From Ignavibacteria bacterium (GTDB lineage: Bacteria; Bacteroidota; Ignavibacteria; Ignavibacteriales; SURF-24), in assembly GCA_025612245.1 (NCBI GenBank), contig JAAXKQ010000004.1:186001-250000 (forward strand): DNA of 64,000 nucleotides. Direction: 5' to 3'. A program made the translations under genes and the position numbers. Position 1 is the stretch's first letter. Each line of letters starts with the position of its first letter. A model generated the notes under the pieces. The model was given only the letters and a program-made list of their open reading frames with translations. It was not told where the DNA came from and did not search any database. Below are positions 53,143 to 62,296 of the stretch, in pieces.

Positions 53143-54744
53143 TTAGAATGTTTTTGGACCAGCGTTGAGGACGTCTTTGGAAACGTCTTCAGCAAACTGT
53201 TTGAAGTTTTCGTGGAACATTCCAGCAAGTTTCTTTGCAGTTGCATCGTACTTTTCCTTGTCTTTCCATGTGCTCTTCTGGTTGAGGACTTCGCTTGGAA
53301 CCTCAGGGCAGGAGACAGGAACTTCAACGCCGAAGACCGGATCTGTACAGGTTTCAACCTTGTCCAGTTCGCCGTTTAAGATTGCATTTAACATAGCACG
53401 TGTGTAGCGGATTTTCATTCTCTGGCCTTCACCGTAAGGACCGCCTGTCCATCCTGTATTAAGCAGCCAGCACTTTACGTCGTGCTTTATTATTTTCTCG
53501 CCCAAAAGCTTTGCATAAACCGAAGGGTGCAGAACCATGAAAGGTGCACCGAAGCATGTGCTGAAAGTAGCCTTTGGTTCTGTAATACCTTTTTCTGTTC
53601 CGGCAACCTTTGCTGTGTAGCCTGAAAGGAAGTGGTACATAGCCTGGTTATAGTCCAGTTTTGAGACCGGAGGAAGCACGCCGAAAGCATCTGCAGTAAG
53701 CATAATGATGTTCTTCGGGTGTCCGCCCATTTCGCTGGGTTCGGTATTGTCGATGAATGTAAGCGGGTATGCAGCACGAGTGTTTTCTGTCAGAGTGTCG
53801 TCATCGAGGTCCAGAAGTCTAGTATTTGCATCCATTGCCACGTTTTCAAGGACGGTACCGAATTTTCTTGTAACGCCGTAGATTTCAGGTTCAGCTTCTT
53901 CAGAGAGGCGGATCATCTTAGCGTAGCAGCCGCCTTCGAAGTTAAATACGCCCTTATCGCTCCAGCCGTGCTCATCGTCGCCAATGAGTCTTCTGTTAGG
54001 ATCTGCAGAAAGGGTGGTTTTGCCGGTTCCTGAAAGGCCGAAAAGGACTGCCACGTCGCCGTCTTTTCCGATGTTTGCCGAGCAGTGCATAGACATTACA
54101 TTCTTCTGAGGAAGGATGTAGTTAAGGACGGTGAAGATAGATTTCTTAATTTCACCGGCATAGCTTGTACCGCCTATGAGGACCAGTTTTTCTTCAAAGT
54201 TGATTGTAACAAACACTTCAGAATTTGTTCCGTCGAGCTTTGGAGTAGCGTGGAAGTTAGGCATGTCTATAACTGTGAATTCAGGTGTATGCTGTTCGAG
54301 CTCTTCCTTGCTCTTTGGCTTAATGAACAGGTTGCTGGCAAAGAGGTTATGCCATGCAGTTTCTGTAATTACCCTTAAATTCATTCTGTACTCAGGGTCT
54401 GCTCCAGCGAAGCAATCCTGGACATAAATATCCTTGTTCTGAATGTAAGCCTGCATTTTGTGGTAAAGGTGAGTGAATTTCTCCTTATCCAGTGCGCAGT
54501 TTACTTTTCCCCACCAGATTTTATCCTGGTTTGTAGGCTCTTTAACGATAAATTTATCGTTAGGGCTTCTTCCCGTGTGCTGACCTGTTCTTACTACGAG
54601 TGGGCCGAAATGAGCCAGTGTGCCTTCACGTCTGTAGAGGGCACGTTCAACAAGCTGAGCTGTGCTGAGATTATAAAAAACATCATTGACGTTTCTGATT
54701 CCCAGGCCTTCCAACTGACTGATAATCTTATCTTTTGGTATCAT
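53143..54744 (-). CDS. pckA: Phosphoenolpyruvate carboxykinase (ATP)
   Basis: 533 residues from the ATG at 54744, giving the usual start [15 protein letters not shown]; a frame to 54789 only adds a basic leader. Motifs: [36 protein letters not shown] and the P-loop [16 protein letters not shown], then [19 protein letters not shown] with the metal-binding Asp residues. It converts oxaloacetate to PEP, the first committed gluconeogenic step, and in anaerobes may run in reverse to fix CO2. With fbp about 5 kb away and the propionate module, it suits growth on organic acids. It has a long structured leader. Confidence 0.96.
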   Translation of the reverse strand: MIPKDKIISQLEGLGIRNVNDVFYNLSTAQLVERALYRREGTLAHFGPLVVRTGQHTGRSPNDKFIVKEPTNQDKIWWGKVNCALDKEKFTHLYHKMQAYIQNKDIYVQDCFAGADPEYRMNLRVITETAWHNLFASNLFIKPKSKEELEQHTPEFTVIDMPNFHATPKLDGTNSEVFVTINFEEKLVLIGGTSYAGEIKKSIFTVLNYILPQKNVMSMHCSANIGKDGDVAVLFGLSGTGKTTLSADPNRRLIGDDEHGWSDKGVFNFEGGCYAKMIRLSEEAEPEIYGVTRKFGTVLENVAMDANTRLLDLDDDTLTENTRAAYPLTFIDNTEPSEMGGHPKNIIMLTADAFGVLPPVSKLDYNQAMYHFLSGYTAKVAGTEKGITEPKATFSTCFGAPFMVLHPSVYAKLLGEKIIKHDVKCWLLNTGWTGGPYGEGQRMKIRYTRAMLNAILNGELDKVETCTDPVFGVEVPVSCPEVPSEVLNQKSTWKDKEKYDATAKKLAGMFHENFKQFAEDVSKDVLNAGPKTF

Positions 54745-55416
54745 TTGACATATATCCCTAGAATGTGAACACCTCCGCGGAGGATCCAACCTTTTATATT
54801 TATATGTTGCTATAGTAATTATATTGAACCCGCTGCACTCCTGTATTAACCTAAAAGGACTAAATCGATTTTTTTAGCTGCGTTCAGCGGTAATCGTTTA
54901 GAAGTACACGATTCACTGCTCCGGAAGAATCCGCCGCGGCGGATTAGAAAACAATTTGCCTTTTTTCAATCCGGAGCTTAGAAAGGCAATCTGAAAGATA
55001 ACTATACGTAAGAACAATTTCCAGAAAACGGACCATTTTTAGTCACTGATAGATTTTTTTTATAAAGTGCTACCGGGAGACCTGGCTCATATTGCGAGCC
55101 TGATCTGCCGGAAATTCCACGGCCTGAAACGCCTGCATGAATTCCTTCCGTTCCTGTAAGTTATTTCCAATGAACTGTTTAGCTGAAGCTAACTGCTCCC
55201 GGAAGAGCCCGTTTTTCTATGATATATTAAATCAGGCCCAAATGCAAGAAAAGAAGTTATGGAGTCTTATTTTATGGAGCGAAGTGCCTTAAAAAGGAAA
55301 AAGCCAGAGTTAAAGCTCTTGCGATTTAGGTAAATAAAGTTCAAATTTAAAATAATCTGTGCATTAAAATAATTAGTATCCTTAAGATTTAACTATCTAA
55401 AACAGCAGGAATTATC
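54745..55416. other. Divergent intergenic region, pckA / rhomboid, with palindromes
   Basis: 672 bases without a gene. It holds a 12-bp palindrome CCTCCGCGGAGG (54772-54783) just upstream of pckA, the nested element at 54918-54977, and a small hairpin GGCTC-ATATTGC-GAGCC (55084-55100). The rest is AT-rich. Promoters for pckA and the rhomboid gene should be here. Confidence 0.55.
54918..54977. promoter_or_regulatory. Nested inverted repeats upstream of pckA
   Basis: The outer arms are GCTCCGGA (54918-54925) and TCCGGAGC (54970-54977). Inside lies the perfect 18-bp palindrome AATCCGCCGCGGCGGATT (54928-54945), followed by a T-rich piece (TTGCCTTTTTT). It could be a terminator-like leader structure or an operator cluster; unknown. 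Confidence 0.4.
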
Positions 55417-56148
55417 ATGATTTTCCCGATTGGCGACGACAATGCCGACCGCACACTGTTCCCGACAGTAAATTACCTGATAATTTTGGTAAATATTTTT
55501 GTGTTTGTATTTCTGCAGGATCTTGGATCGAACATAAAGTTTACTTATACTTATTCCACGGTTCCGGCGGAGATTATTACGGGTAAGGATATCGTTACAG
55601 AGGACCGGATAATAAGGGATCCTGAAACCGGGGAGAGGTATGAGATGCCGGGGCTGCAGGAGACGCCAATAAGTGTATATTTTACGCTTTTTACTTCGAT
55701 GTTCATGCATGGCGGCATAGCGCATATATTCGGCAACATGATTTTTCTGTGGGTATTCGGGGATAACATTGAAAACAAGCTCGGGCACCTGCGTTACCTC
55801 ATTTTTTATCTCTTATGCGGGGTTTTGTCGTCACTTTCGCAGGTATTTTCGACGGTAATGTTTAACGGCAATGCTTATGTGCCGTCGCTGGGAGCCTCGG
55901 GCGCAATTTCGGGAGTTCTGGGGGGCTACATACTTCTTTATCCAAGAAGGCGCGTAAGGGTAATTCTGTTTAACATACTGACGGTTGTACCTGCCATTGT
56001 AGCGCTCGGCTTATGGTTTGCCTTCCAGGTTATAAGCGGGCTTGGGGGGCTGGGCTCTCAGAGCGGGGGAGTAGCCTATGCGGCGCACGTGGGCGGATTT
56101 TTAGCGGGTTTTATATTAATAAAGGTCTTTGCTCTGGGAAGAGCTTAA
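55417..56148 (+). CDS. Rhomboid-family intramembrane serine protease
   Basis: 243 residues, six membrane helices. The catalytic Ser is in SLGASGAISGVLGGY (about residue 159) and the His in YAAHVGGFLAGF (about 222). HGGIAHIFGNMIFLWVFGDNIE is the helix-2 His/Asn region. A long L1-like loop between helices 1 and 2 (residues about 45-90, charged) is somewhat large. It cleaves single-pass membrane proteins; substrates unknown. AGGA lies before the ATG. Not in an operon with its convergent neighbour. Confidence 0.92.
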   Translation: MIFPIGDDNADRTLFPTVNYLIILVNIFVFVFLQDLGSNIKFTYTYSTVPAEIITGKDIVTEDRIIRDPETGERYEMPGLQETPISVYFTLFTSMFMHGGIAHIFGNMIFLWVFGDNIENKLGHLRYLIFYLLCGVLSSLSQVFSTVMFNGNAYVPSLGASGAISGVLGGYILLYPRRRVRVILFNILTVVPAIVALGLWFAFQVISGLGGLGSQSGGVAYAAHVGGFLAGFILIKVFALGRA

Positions 56149-56150
56149 TT

Positions 56151-56528
56151 TTATACGGACATATTGACGAGTGAACCGGTAAGGTCATGAACTGATGAAT
56201 TAAAGGAGTTAGACAGCTTCTCCTGCCTTGCTGCCTCCCGGGGTATTGCCTGAAGCCTTCTTATGTGCTCCTCCGGGACAGAAATGACGTAGCCTCTGGG
56301 TTCAGGGATAATTTTACTTTCAAGTGAAGTAGAATCAGTCAAGCCAGCCTTAGACAGCAGTTCGGGAAATTCGCTCTTAAGAGTGTCGTGAAAGACTTCC
56401 CTGAAGGATTGGAACCTGCTGCTTTTAAGACTTGATACTCCGGGATTTTTAGGAAAAATCCTGTCGACGATCTTTCCGCCTGCACTGGATGCGGAGATGC
56501 TGTAGGAGTTCCCGAGGCTTTGTGTCAC
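56151..56528 (-). CDS. Hypothetical protein
   Basis: 125 residues, not recognised. The start MTQSLGNSYSISASSAGGKI is polar and Ser-rich; no signal peptide or membrane helix. The middle (FQSFREVFHDTLKSEFPELL) and PEEHIRRLQAIPREAARQEK look helical. It is on the minus strand 62 bases after the stop side of the rhomboid gene and precedes waaA. The gene ends only 3 bases from the rhomboid stop on the other strand. It may be a real small gene, as its codon use looks normal. Confidence 0.5.
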   Translation of the reverse strand: MTQSLGNSYSISASSAGGKIVDRIFPKNPGVSSLKSSRFQSFREVFHDTLKSEFPELLSKAGLTDSTSLESKIIPEPRGYVISVPEEHIRRLQAIPREAARQEKLSNSFNSSVHDLTGSLVNMSV

Positions 56529-56589
56529 GCTATAATCCCAGATATTTTAATGCAATATTGCAATTGCCGCATTAAAGAGCAACAGGAAA

Positions 56590-57867
56590 TTACAATATCT
56601 TATGGATTTCCTTTAGAATTTTGTCCGTGGCGCCCAGGTTTTCATTGACGAACATGGAAGATATCCTTCCCATTTTTTCCCTCAGGCCGTCGTCTTTAAG
56701 GAGTGTTCTGAGCCACCTGTAGGCTTCTTTTTTATCCCTGAGCACTTTTGAGGCCCCGATCTTTACGAGCTTCTGTGCTTCCTGTGAGTTTTCAATTTTG
56801 GGACCGAAAAGTACAGGGATGCCGTAGACTGCGGGCTCCAGGACGTTATGGATTCCCTGTTTGAAGCTTCCGCCTACGTAGGCAAGGTCGGCATAATAGT
56901 AAAGTGTAAGGAGTATACCGATTGAGTCCACTATTATTATTCTCTCCCCCTTGTAATCATTCAGGTAAGAGAACCTGATGGAGCTGCACTTGTTGCGAAG
57001 CTGGTCTTCCAGCTTTTCGAGGTGTGCGATGGTGGGCTCATGCGGGACCAGAATCATAATGACGTCATCGTCGTATTTTGCAATTTTAAGGAATGCAGGA
57101 AGAAGCACTTCCTCGTCGGCTTCCCAGGAGCTGCCGGCGACAAAAACTTTCTTTCCGTCGAAGAATCCGTCCTTAAAGAGTTTCTTTTCCTTTGCCGCAA
57201 CGCTTTTCTGAAAGACGCGGTCGTACCGGGTGTCGCCTGCAGTTTCAAGCTGGCCGTTTTTAATGTCGAAAGAGCGGAAACTTTCGAGGTCGGCTTTGGA
57301 CACGGTAAATATCTTTGAAATATTTTTATAGAGCGATTTATGGAAGCTGATTGAAACGGGCAGCTTGCGGTTGGAATTTTCTCTCATCGTGGCATCTATA
57401 ATAAAGCACGGGATGTTTCTTGACTTAAGCTGCCAGATAAAGTTAGGCCATATATCGTAACGCATTATGACGGTAAGGTCGGGGTTAACGATATCAAGGA
57501 ATCTTTTTACAAGTCCCGGGGTGTCGAAAGGCATATAAGAGACGACGTCGGCAAAAGGATAATTCTTTGAGTTTTCATAGCCCGAGGGGGAAAAGAAAGT
57601 GACAATTATGTTTACGTCCTTTTCAGCCTTCAGTTTCTGTATGACCGGCTTTGCCTGTTCGAACTCTCCCATTGAGGAGGAGTGAACCCAGACCATCTTT
57701 TTTTTCTTATCCAGCTGTATGAAAGCCAGTATAAGGTCTTCGAAAAGCCTTTGCCTGTCCTTAATCCCTTTTTTTATCTTGGCGTTAAAGAGCCCGGCCA
57801 GCTGAAAGACCAGGAACAGAAAAGGGAGAACTATAATATTATAGATTAGATACCAAAATTTCATCAT
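56590..57867 (-). CDS. waaA: 3-deoxy-D-manno-octulosonic acid transferase
   Basis: 425 residues. An N-terminal membrane anchor (about 1-22), then a GT-B fold of family GT30: WVHSSSMGEFEQAKPVIQKL, MRYDIWPNFIWQLKSRNIP, and VAGSSWEADEEVLLPAF, with FVPHEPT-like and GIHNVLEPAVYGIPVLFGP stretches further on. It adds Kdo to lipid A precursor at the inner face of the inner membrane. The start overlaps the stop of the upstream heptosyltransferase gene (ATGA), so they form an operon for LPS core assembly. Confidence 0.93.
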   Translation of the reverse strand: MMKFWYLIYNIIVLPFLFLVFQLAGLFNAKIKKGIKDRQRLFEDLILAFIQLDKKKKMVWVHSSSMGEFEQAKPVIQKLKAEKDVNIIVTFFSPSGYENSKNYPFADVVSYMPFDTPGLVKRFLDIVNPDLTVIMRYDIWPNFIWQLKSRNIPCFIIDATMRENSNRKLPVSISFHKSLYKNISKIFTVSKADLESFRSFDIKNGQLETAGDTRYDRVFQKSVAAKEKKLFKDGFFDGKKVFVAGSSWEADEEVLLPAFLKIAKYDDDVIMILVPHEPTIAHLEKLEDQLRNKCSSIRFSYLNDYKGERIIIVDSIGILLTLYYYADLAYVGGSFKQGIHNVLEPAVYGIPVLFGPKIENSQEAQKLVKIGASKVLRDKKEAYRWLRTLLKDDGLREKMGRISSMFVNENLGATDKILKEIHKIL

Positions 57868-58904
57868 GACAAGTCTAACATTCTTTTTACGTTATCAAAC
57901 ACCATTTCCGGAGTCAGCTCCAGCATGCACTTAAAGTGTCCCAGCGGGCATTTATCTCTTCCAATGTGAGAACACGGTCTGCAAGATAACGAATTGTTTT
58001 CTAAAATTAAATTCTTATTCTTATATGGCGTAAAGCCGAACTCTTTTACAGTCGACCCGAAGATAGCAAGAACCGGAACGCCGGCAGCGCAGGAAAGGTG
58101 CATTAGTCCCGAATCGTTGCAAACAACGAGCCGGCACTTCTTCATCAGGGCTGCCATAAAGAAAAGCTCGTCTTCGTTACTTAAGTCAACCGAAGAGGGG
58201 ATTTTCTCTGAGAGCCTTTGGCAGACTTCACGGTCCGATCTTCCGCCCAGAAGCACGATCTTAAAGCCTTTTTTTTCGAGGAGTCTGCCAAGCGCGGCAA
58301 AATATTCCAGGGGCCACATTTTTGTAAAATGCCTAGAGCCCGGGCAGAAAGCGATTAAATTATCCTGTCGTTCCACTTTAGGGGCATTAAACTCTTCAGC
58401 ATTTTCGGGCAGAAACAGGTCCAGCCCCTTATCGTCCAGGTTAAAGCCCGGAATTGAGGAAGCGTAGCGCACGGGAATCTGCGGGGCATCAGAGAGCCTG
58501 TTTACTTTGAACTTTACCAGCAGGAATTTATCAAATGACCTTTTATTGAACCTGTAGACGGGAATATCTTTGAACGTTTTAACGATTTTCCTGCTCCTGA
58601 GGTTATTCTGGAGGTCAACTATCATGCCGTAGCTTTTGGTCTTGAGCCTTTCAAGTAGCCCCTCGTTGGGGTCCCTGTTATAGAGGAGGACCTCGCTTAC
58701 ATAGGGGTTAAATTTTAAGACGCCGGCGTATTCTGATCTTACTAAAAAGTCTATCTTTTTCCCGGGGTACAGGTTTTTCAGGCTGCGGAGGAGGGGTGTA
58801 GTAAGAAGAATGTCTCCAAGGGAGCTAAGTCTAATAATTAAAATATTTTCAGCCTCGCCAGTGCTCACGAAAAGGTGTCCTAATTTAATCAAATTTGAAA
58901 CCAC
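57864..58904 (-). CDS. ADP-heptose:LPS heptosyltransferase-like (GT9)
   Basis: 346 residues from a GTG at 58904 with a weak ribosome site; an internal GTG (VSTGEAENILIIRLSSLGD) could be the true start. GT9 markers: LIIRLSSLGDILLTTPLLRSL, FCPGSRHFTKMWPLEYFAALG, VCNDSGLMHLSCAAGVPVLAIFGST. It transfers heptose, or a similar ADP-activated sugar, to the LPS core. It overlaps the waaA start by 4 bases. The C-terminal CRPCSHIGRDKCPLGHFKC cysteine pattern is common in this family. Confidence 0.9.
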   Translation of the reverse strand: MVSNLIKLGHLFVSTGEAENILIIRLSSLGDILLTTPLLRSLKNLYPGKKIDFLVRSEYAGVLKFNPYVSEVLLYNRDPNEGLLERLKTKSYGMIVDLQNNLRSRKIVKTFKDIPVYRFNKRSFDKFLLVKFKVNRLSDAPQIPVRYASSIPGFNLDDKGLDLFLPENAEEFNAPKVERQDNLIAFCPGSRHFTKMWPLEYFAALGRLLEKKGFKIVLLGGRSDREVCQRLSEKIPSSVDLSNEDELFFMAALMKKCRLVVCNDSGLMHLSCAAGVPVLAIFGSTVKEFGFTPYKNKNLILENNSLSCRPCSHIGRDKCPLGHFKCMLELTPEMVFDNVKRMLDLS

Positions 58905-59010
58905 AAATTTACTTAATTAACAGCTATTCTTCCAATGAAAGTTTATTGTAGTTTTCCTCAGACTTGTTTATTTTTGGGAAAATAAACATATAAGATAAGG
59001 ATGCAATAAG

Positions 59011-59277
59011 ATGACTACTTTACCGCCGCCATCAGTGAAGCCATTTCCGGAAGATTCCCTGGAAAAGCAGGTATACAATATAGTTGAGAAATTTAAGGAA
59101 AACATTCCTATTATGAACGACAGGAACAGGCTCGGCTATAACCTGGTTAAGTACATGAGCGGAGAAGGTGACAGTCCTGAGATTCTGGTAAAATCCACAA
59201 AGATCAAGATTGTGGGGATGACAAGAGAAGAACTGGCGCAGAAACTTAATACGGAATTAAAAGCCGTTAAAAAATAG
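59011..59277 (+). CDS. Small hypothetical protein
   Basis: 88 residues. It starts MTTLPPPSVKPFPEDSLEKQ and is mostly charged and helical (VYNIVEKFKENIPIMNDRN, KIKIVGMTREELAQKLNTE). No signal peptide or membrane segment. AAGGATGCAATAAG precedes the ATG. It is monocistronic, followed by a hairpin at 59300-59326. I do not recognise a family, but the regular start and composition support a real gene. Confidence 0.6.
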   Translation: MTTLPPPSVKPFPEDSLEKQVYNIVEKFKENIPIMNDRNRLGYNLVKYMSGEGDSPEILVKSTKIKIVGMTREELAQKLNTELKAVKK

Positions 59278-59299
59278 ACATTGTAAATTTCCTTATAGC

Positions 59300-59326
59300 T
59301 TCCCCCTCCCGGCTAGAGAGGGGGAA
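59300..59326. terminator. Hairpin between convergent genes
   Basis: TTCCCCCTC (59300-59308) and GAGGGGGAA (59318-59326), a perfect 9-bp stem with a 9-base loop, lies between the small hypothetical gene and fbp. T-runs on either side are short. Confidence 0.65.
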
Positions 59327-59352
59327 AAAGCACTTATTCTTAAAGGTTAAGT

Positions 59353-60384
59353 TCAGACCGCGGGAACGTTAACTTCCTCTTCAGCAATAAACTTTTCCAC
59401 CATTTGAACGTCTTCCTTATTGCCGACAAAAAAAGGCGTCCTCTGGTGAAGCGATTCAGGCATAAGTTCAAGAACCCTTTTTTTTCCGTCGGAGGCCATT
59501 CCGCCCGCGGATTCCACGATAAATGCCATTGGGTTGCATTCATAAAGGAGCCTTAGCTTGCCGTTCGGGTTGCGCGAATCGGCGGGATACATAAAAATGC
59601 CCCCGTAAAGAAGGTTGCGGTGTATGTCGGCCACCATGGAGCCTATATAGCGCGATGAGTACGGCCTCCTGGACTTTTCGTCTTCTTCCTGCAGGTATTT
59701 TATGTATTTCTTTAGGCCGGGGTGCCAGTACTTGTAGTTTCCCTCGTTAATGCTATAGATTTTTGAGGCCGCGGGGATTCTTATGTTGTTATAAGAAAGA
59801 AGGAACTCGCCAAGTGCCGGGTCGAGCGTAAAGCCGTAAACCCCGTGTCCGGTTGTATAGACTAAAATTGTGCTGGAGCCGTAAAGGACGTACCCGGCAG
59901 CCACCTGTTTAAGGCCGGGCTGCAGGCAGTCCTGCAGAGTCCCGTCGCTTCCGCCGTCGGGAGTAACCCTTTTAAGTATCGAGAAAATGGTACCCACGCT
60001 TACATTTGCGTCTATGTTTGAGGAGCCGTCGAGGGGATCAAAGAGAAGCACGTACTTGCCTTTTACGAAATTTTGAGGTATGGGGATGATATTTTCCTCC
60101 TCCTCTGAGGCCATAACGCAGAGGTGGCCTCCGTGCTCCATTGCCTTAAAGAGCACTTCATGCGAAAAGACGTCGAGTTTTCGGACCTGTTCGCCTTGGA
60201 TGTTGGTGCTGCCCGTATAGCCAATGATACCGACCAAGCCCGCCTTATTGACCTCCAGAGAAATAATTTTTGCAGCAAGTACCAGGTCTGACAGCAGTGC
60301 CGAAAGCTCACCGGTAGCCTGCGGGTGTTTTCTTTCCTCTTCAAGAATATGCCTTTGGATGGTCATCAGACTCTGTTCGGCCAT
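59353..60384 (-). CDS. fbp: Fructose-1,6-bisphosphatase, class I
   Basis: 343 residues from the ATG at 60384, which has AGGAGG 7 bases upstream; the longer frame to 60543 overlaps the ABC gene and is rejected. Motifs: ASEEEENIIPIP, LLFDPLDGSSNIDANVSVGT (metal site), GYVLYGSSTILVYTTGHGVYGF and the C-terminal AFIVESAGGMASDGKKRVL. It removes the 1-phosphate of fructose-1,6-bisphosphate in gluconeogenesis. Together with pckA it fits growth on propionate or succinate. It lies 49 bases downstream of an ABC transporter gene on the same strand. Confidence 0.96.
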   Translation of the reverse strand: MAEQSLMTIQRHILEEERKHPQATGELSALLSDLVLAAKIISLEVNKAGLVGIIGYTGSTNIQGEQVRKLDVFSHEVLFKAMEHGGHLCVMASEEEENIIPIPQNFVKGKYVLLFDPLDGSSNIDANVSVGTIFSILKRVTPDGGSDGTLQDCLQPGLKQVAAGYVLYGSSTILVYTTGHGVYGFTLDPALGEFLLSYNNIRIPAASKIYSINEGNYKYWHPGLKKYIKYLQEEDEKSRRPYSSRYIGSMVADIHRNLLYGGIFMYPADSRNPNGKLRLLYECNPMAFIVESAGGMASDGKKRVLELMPESLHQRTPFFVGNKEDVQMVEKFIAEEEVNVPAV

Positions 60385-60433
60385 ATAGTTTCCTCCTTTC
60401 CTGTAAATATTAGAAAAAGCAGGTCTTAAAGAA

Positions 60434-62227
60434 TTACGCGGTCCTGGTAACCTCCTGGTCTTTATACTGGAGCTGGTAGAGTTTGTAGTAAATGCCGCGT
60501 TTTGCGAGCAGTTCCTGGTGTTTACCAATTTCCCGAACCTCACCCTTGTGCATTACGATGATCTGGTCGGCGTTCTGGATTGTTGAAAGCCTGTGTGCTA
60601 TTACAATGGCTGTCCTGTCGACCAGAAGTTTTTCAATTGCTCTTTGAATGAGAATTTCGGTTTCAGTGTCAACACTGGAGGTCGCTTCATCTAAGATAAG
60701 GATTTGCGGGTTATATGCAAGGGCCCTTGCAAAGGACAGGAGCTGTTTCTGTCCCACGCTTAAGGTAGCGCCCTTTTCCTTTACCTCTTCGTCGTATTCC
60801 TTTGGCAGCTGGCTGATGAACTTATGGGCCCCTACGCTTTTAGCGGCTTCGATTATCTTCTCATCTGTAATTTCGGGGCTGTTAAGGCTGATATTTGACT
60901 TTATGGTGCCCGAGAAAAGGAAGACGTCCTGGAGCACGATGGAAATAAATTTCCTTAGTTCTCTTTTATCCATGTCTTTTATGTCAATTCCGTCCAGGCA
61001 GATTTTACCCTTATTGATGTCGTAAAAGCGGGTAAGAATGTTAATAAGGCTGGTCTTGCCTGCGCCTGTTGCGCCAACTATGGCCACGGTCTGTCCCGGC
61101 GTAATGTTAAAAGAGATGTCCTTTAAGACGTAATCGTCGCCGTTATAGGCAAACCATACGTTCCTGAACTCTATTTTCCCCTCGACTTTCTTGAGCTCGA
61201 CCGGGACTTCGGGATTTTTTACAAACGTATTGTTATCCAGGAGCTTAAAGACGCGTTCACTAGAGGCCATGGCGGTCTGCATTATGTTGTACTTATCCGA
61301 GAGGTCCCTTATTGGGCGGAAGAACTGGTCGATGAGCTGAATAAAAGCAAAAAGAACGCCTATAGTCATAGTGTTATGAATAATTTCGCCGCCGCCGTAC
61401 CAGATGATAAGTGCAAGAGCAATTGAGCTTAAAAATTCGACGGCAGGGTAGAATACGGCATAATAGAATATGGAATCTATATTGACTTTCCTGTAATCGG
61501 CGTTAATGGAAGAAAACCTCTTTAGCTCTTCATTTTCCTTGTTAAATATCTGAACCACGCCCATGCCCGTTACGTGCTCCTGCATGTATGAGTTAAGGCG
61601 TGCAAGGTGGAATCGCACGTCCCTGTATGAATCCCTTACTTTTTTCCTGAAAAGGAAAGTCCCGTAGATCAGGAAAGGGAAGACAGAGAGGGTTACGAGT
61701 GAAAGTTTCCAGTCCATGAAGAACATGAAGCCCAGAATCCAGATGACGATAAAGATGTCGCTAAAGACGTTGACGATTCCGGAGGAAAACATTTCGTTTA
61801 AGGATTCGATGTCATTTGTCACCCTGGTTACAATTCTTCCAATCGGGGTCTTGTCGAAATATTTAAGGGCGAGCTTTTCGATGTGAGCAAATAGTTTTAC
61901 CCTTAGGTCGTAGATGATCCTCTGGCCCATGAGCTGGGTGTAATAGGTAAGATAATACTGCATTACGGCCTGGAAGACGAGTGTTCCGATCATAGCAAGC
62001 GTAACCATCAGCAGTCCGTGGTAGTCCTTACCCTTGATATTATCGTCGATTGCAACCTTTGTCAGCACCGCTCTAAGCGGGCCGAAGGCAGCAACAATAA
62101 TGTTCAAAACAATGGCAAATGCCATGTATTTTTTGTAAGGCTTTACATAGCCCAAAAGGCGTTTCATCAGCTTGGAATCGTATGCCTTGCCTAAGACTTC
62201 ATCATCTGCTTTATAATCCTGTGCCAT
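60434..62227 (-). CDS. ABC exporter half-transporter (canonical Walker B)
   Basis: 597 residues: six membrane helices (residues about 30-310) and one ATPase domain. Walker A is IVGATGAGKTSLIN, the Q-loop is ISIVLQDVFLFSGT, and the signature is LSVGQKQLL rather than LSGGQ. Walker B is ILILDEATSSVD, with the catalytic Glu. The His switch is AIVIAHRLST. This pairs with the upstream half at 62297: together they are a heterodimeric exporter with one weak ATP site. Substrate unknown; such pairs export drugs or lipids. It follows the partner gene by 69 bases. Confidence 0.93.
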   Translation of the reverse strand: MAQDYKADDEVLGKAYDSKLMKRLLGYVKPYKKYMAFAIVLNIIVAAFGPLRAVLTKVAIDDNIKGKDYHGLLMVTLAMIGTLVFQAVMQYYLTYYTQLMGQRIIYDLRVKLFAHIEKLALKYFDKTPIGRIVTRVTNDIESLNEMFSSGIVNVFSDIFIVIWILGFMFFMDWKLSLVTLSVFPFLIYGTFLFRKKVRDSYRDVRFHLARLNSYMQEHVTGMGVVQIFNKENEELKRFSSINADYRKVNIDSIFYYAVFYPAVEFLSSIALALIIWYGGGEIIHNTMTIGVLFAFIQLIDQFFRPIRDLSDKYNIMQTAMASSERVFKLLDNNTFVKNPEVPVELKKVEGKIEFRNVWFAYNGDDYVLKDISFNITPGQTVAIVGATGAGKTSLINILTRFYDINKGKICLDGIDIKDMDKRELRKFISIVLQDVFLFSGTIKSNISLNSPEITDEKIIEAAKSVGAHKFISQLPKEYDEEVKEKGATLSVGQKQLLSFARALAYNPQILILDEATSSVDTETEILIQRAIEKLLVDRTAIVIAHRLSTIQNADQIIVMHKGEVREIGKHQELLAKRGIYYKLYQLQYKDQEVTRTA

Positions 62228-62296
62228 AAACCTTTCTGATTTCCTTTATTGCTACAAAGAGCAAAGAATGATAAAAAACTGCTTAAACTTAAAATA

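Noticed and set aside
60385-60543. 53-codon N-terminal extension of fbp
   Set aside because: Overlaps the ABC transporter gene end; the ATG at 60384 has a perfect AGGAGG site and matches the family start.
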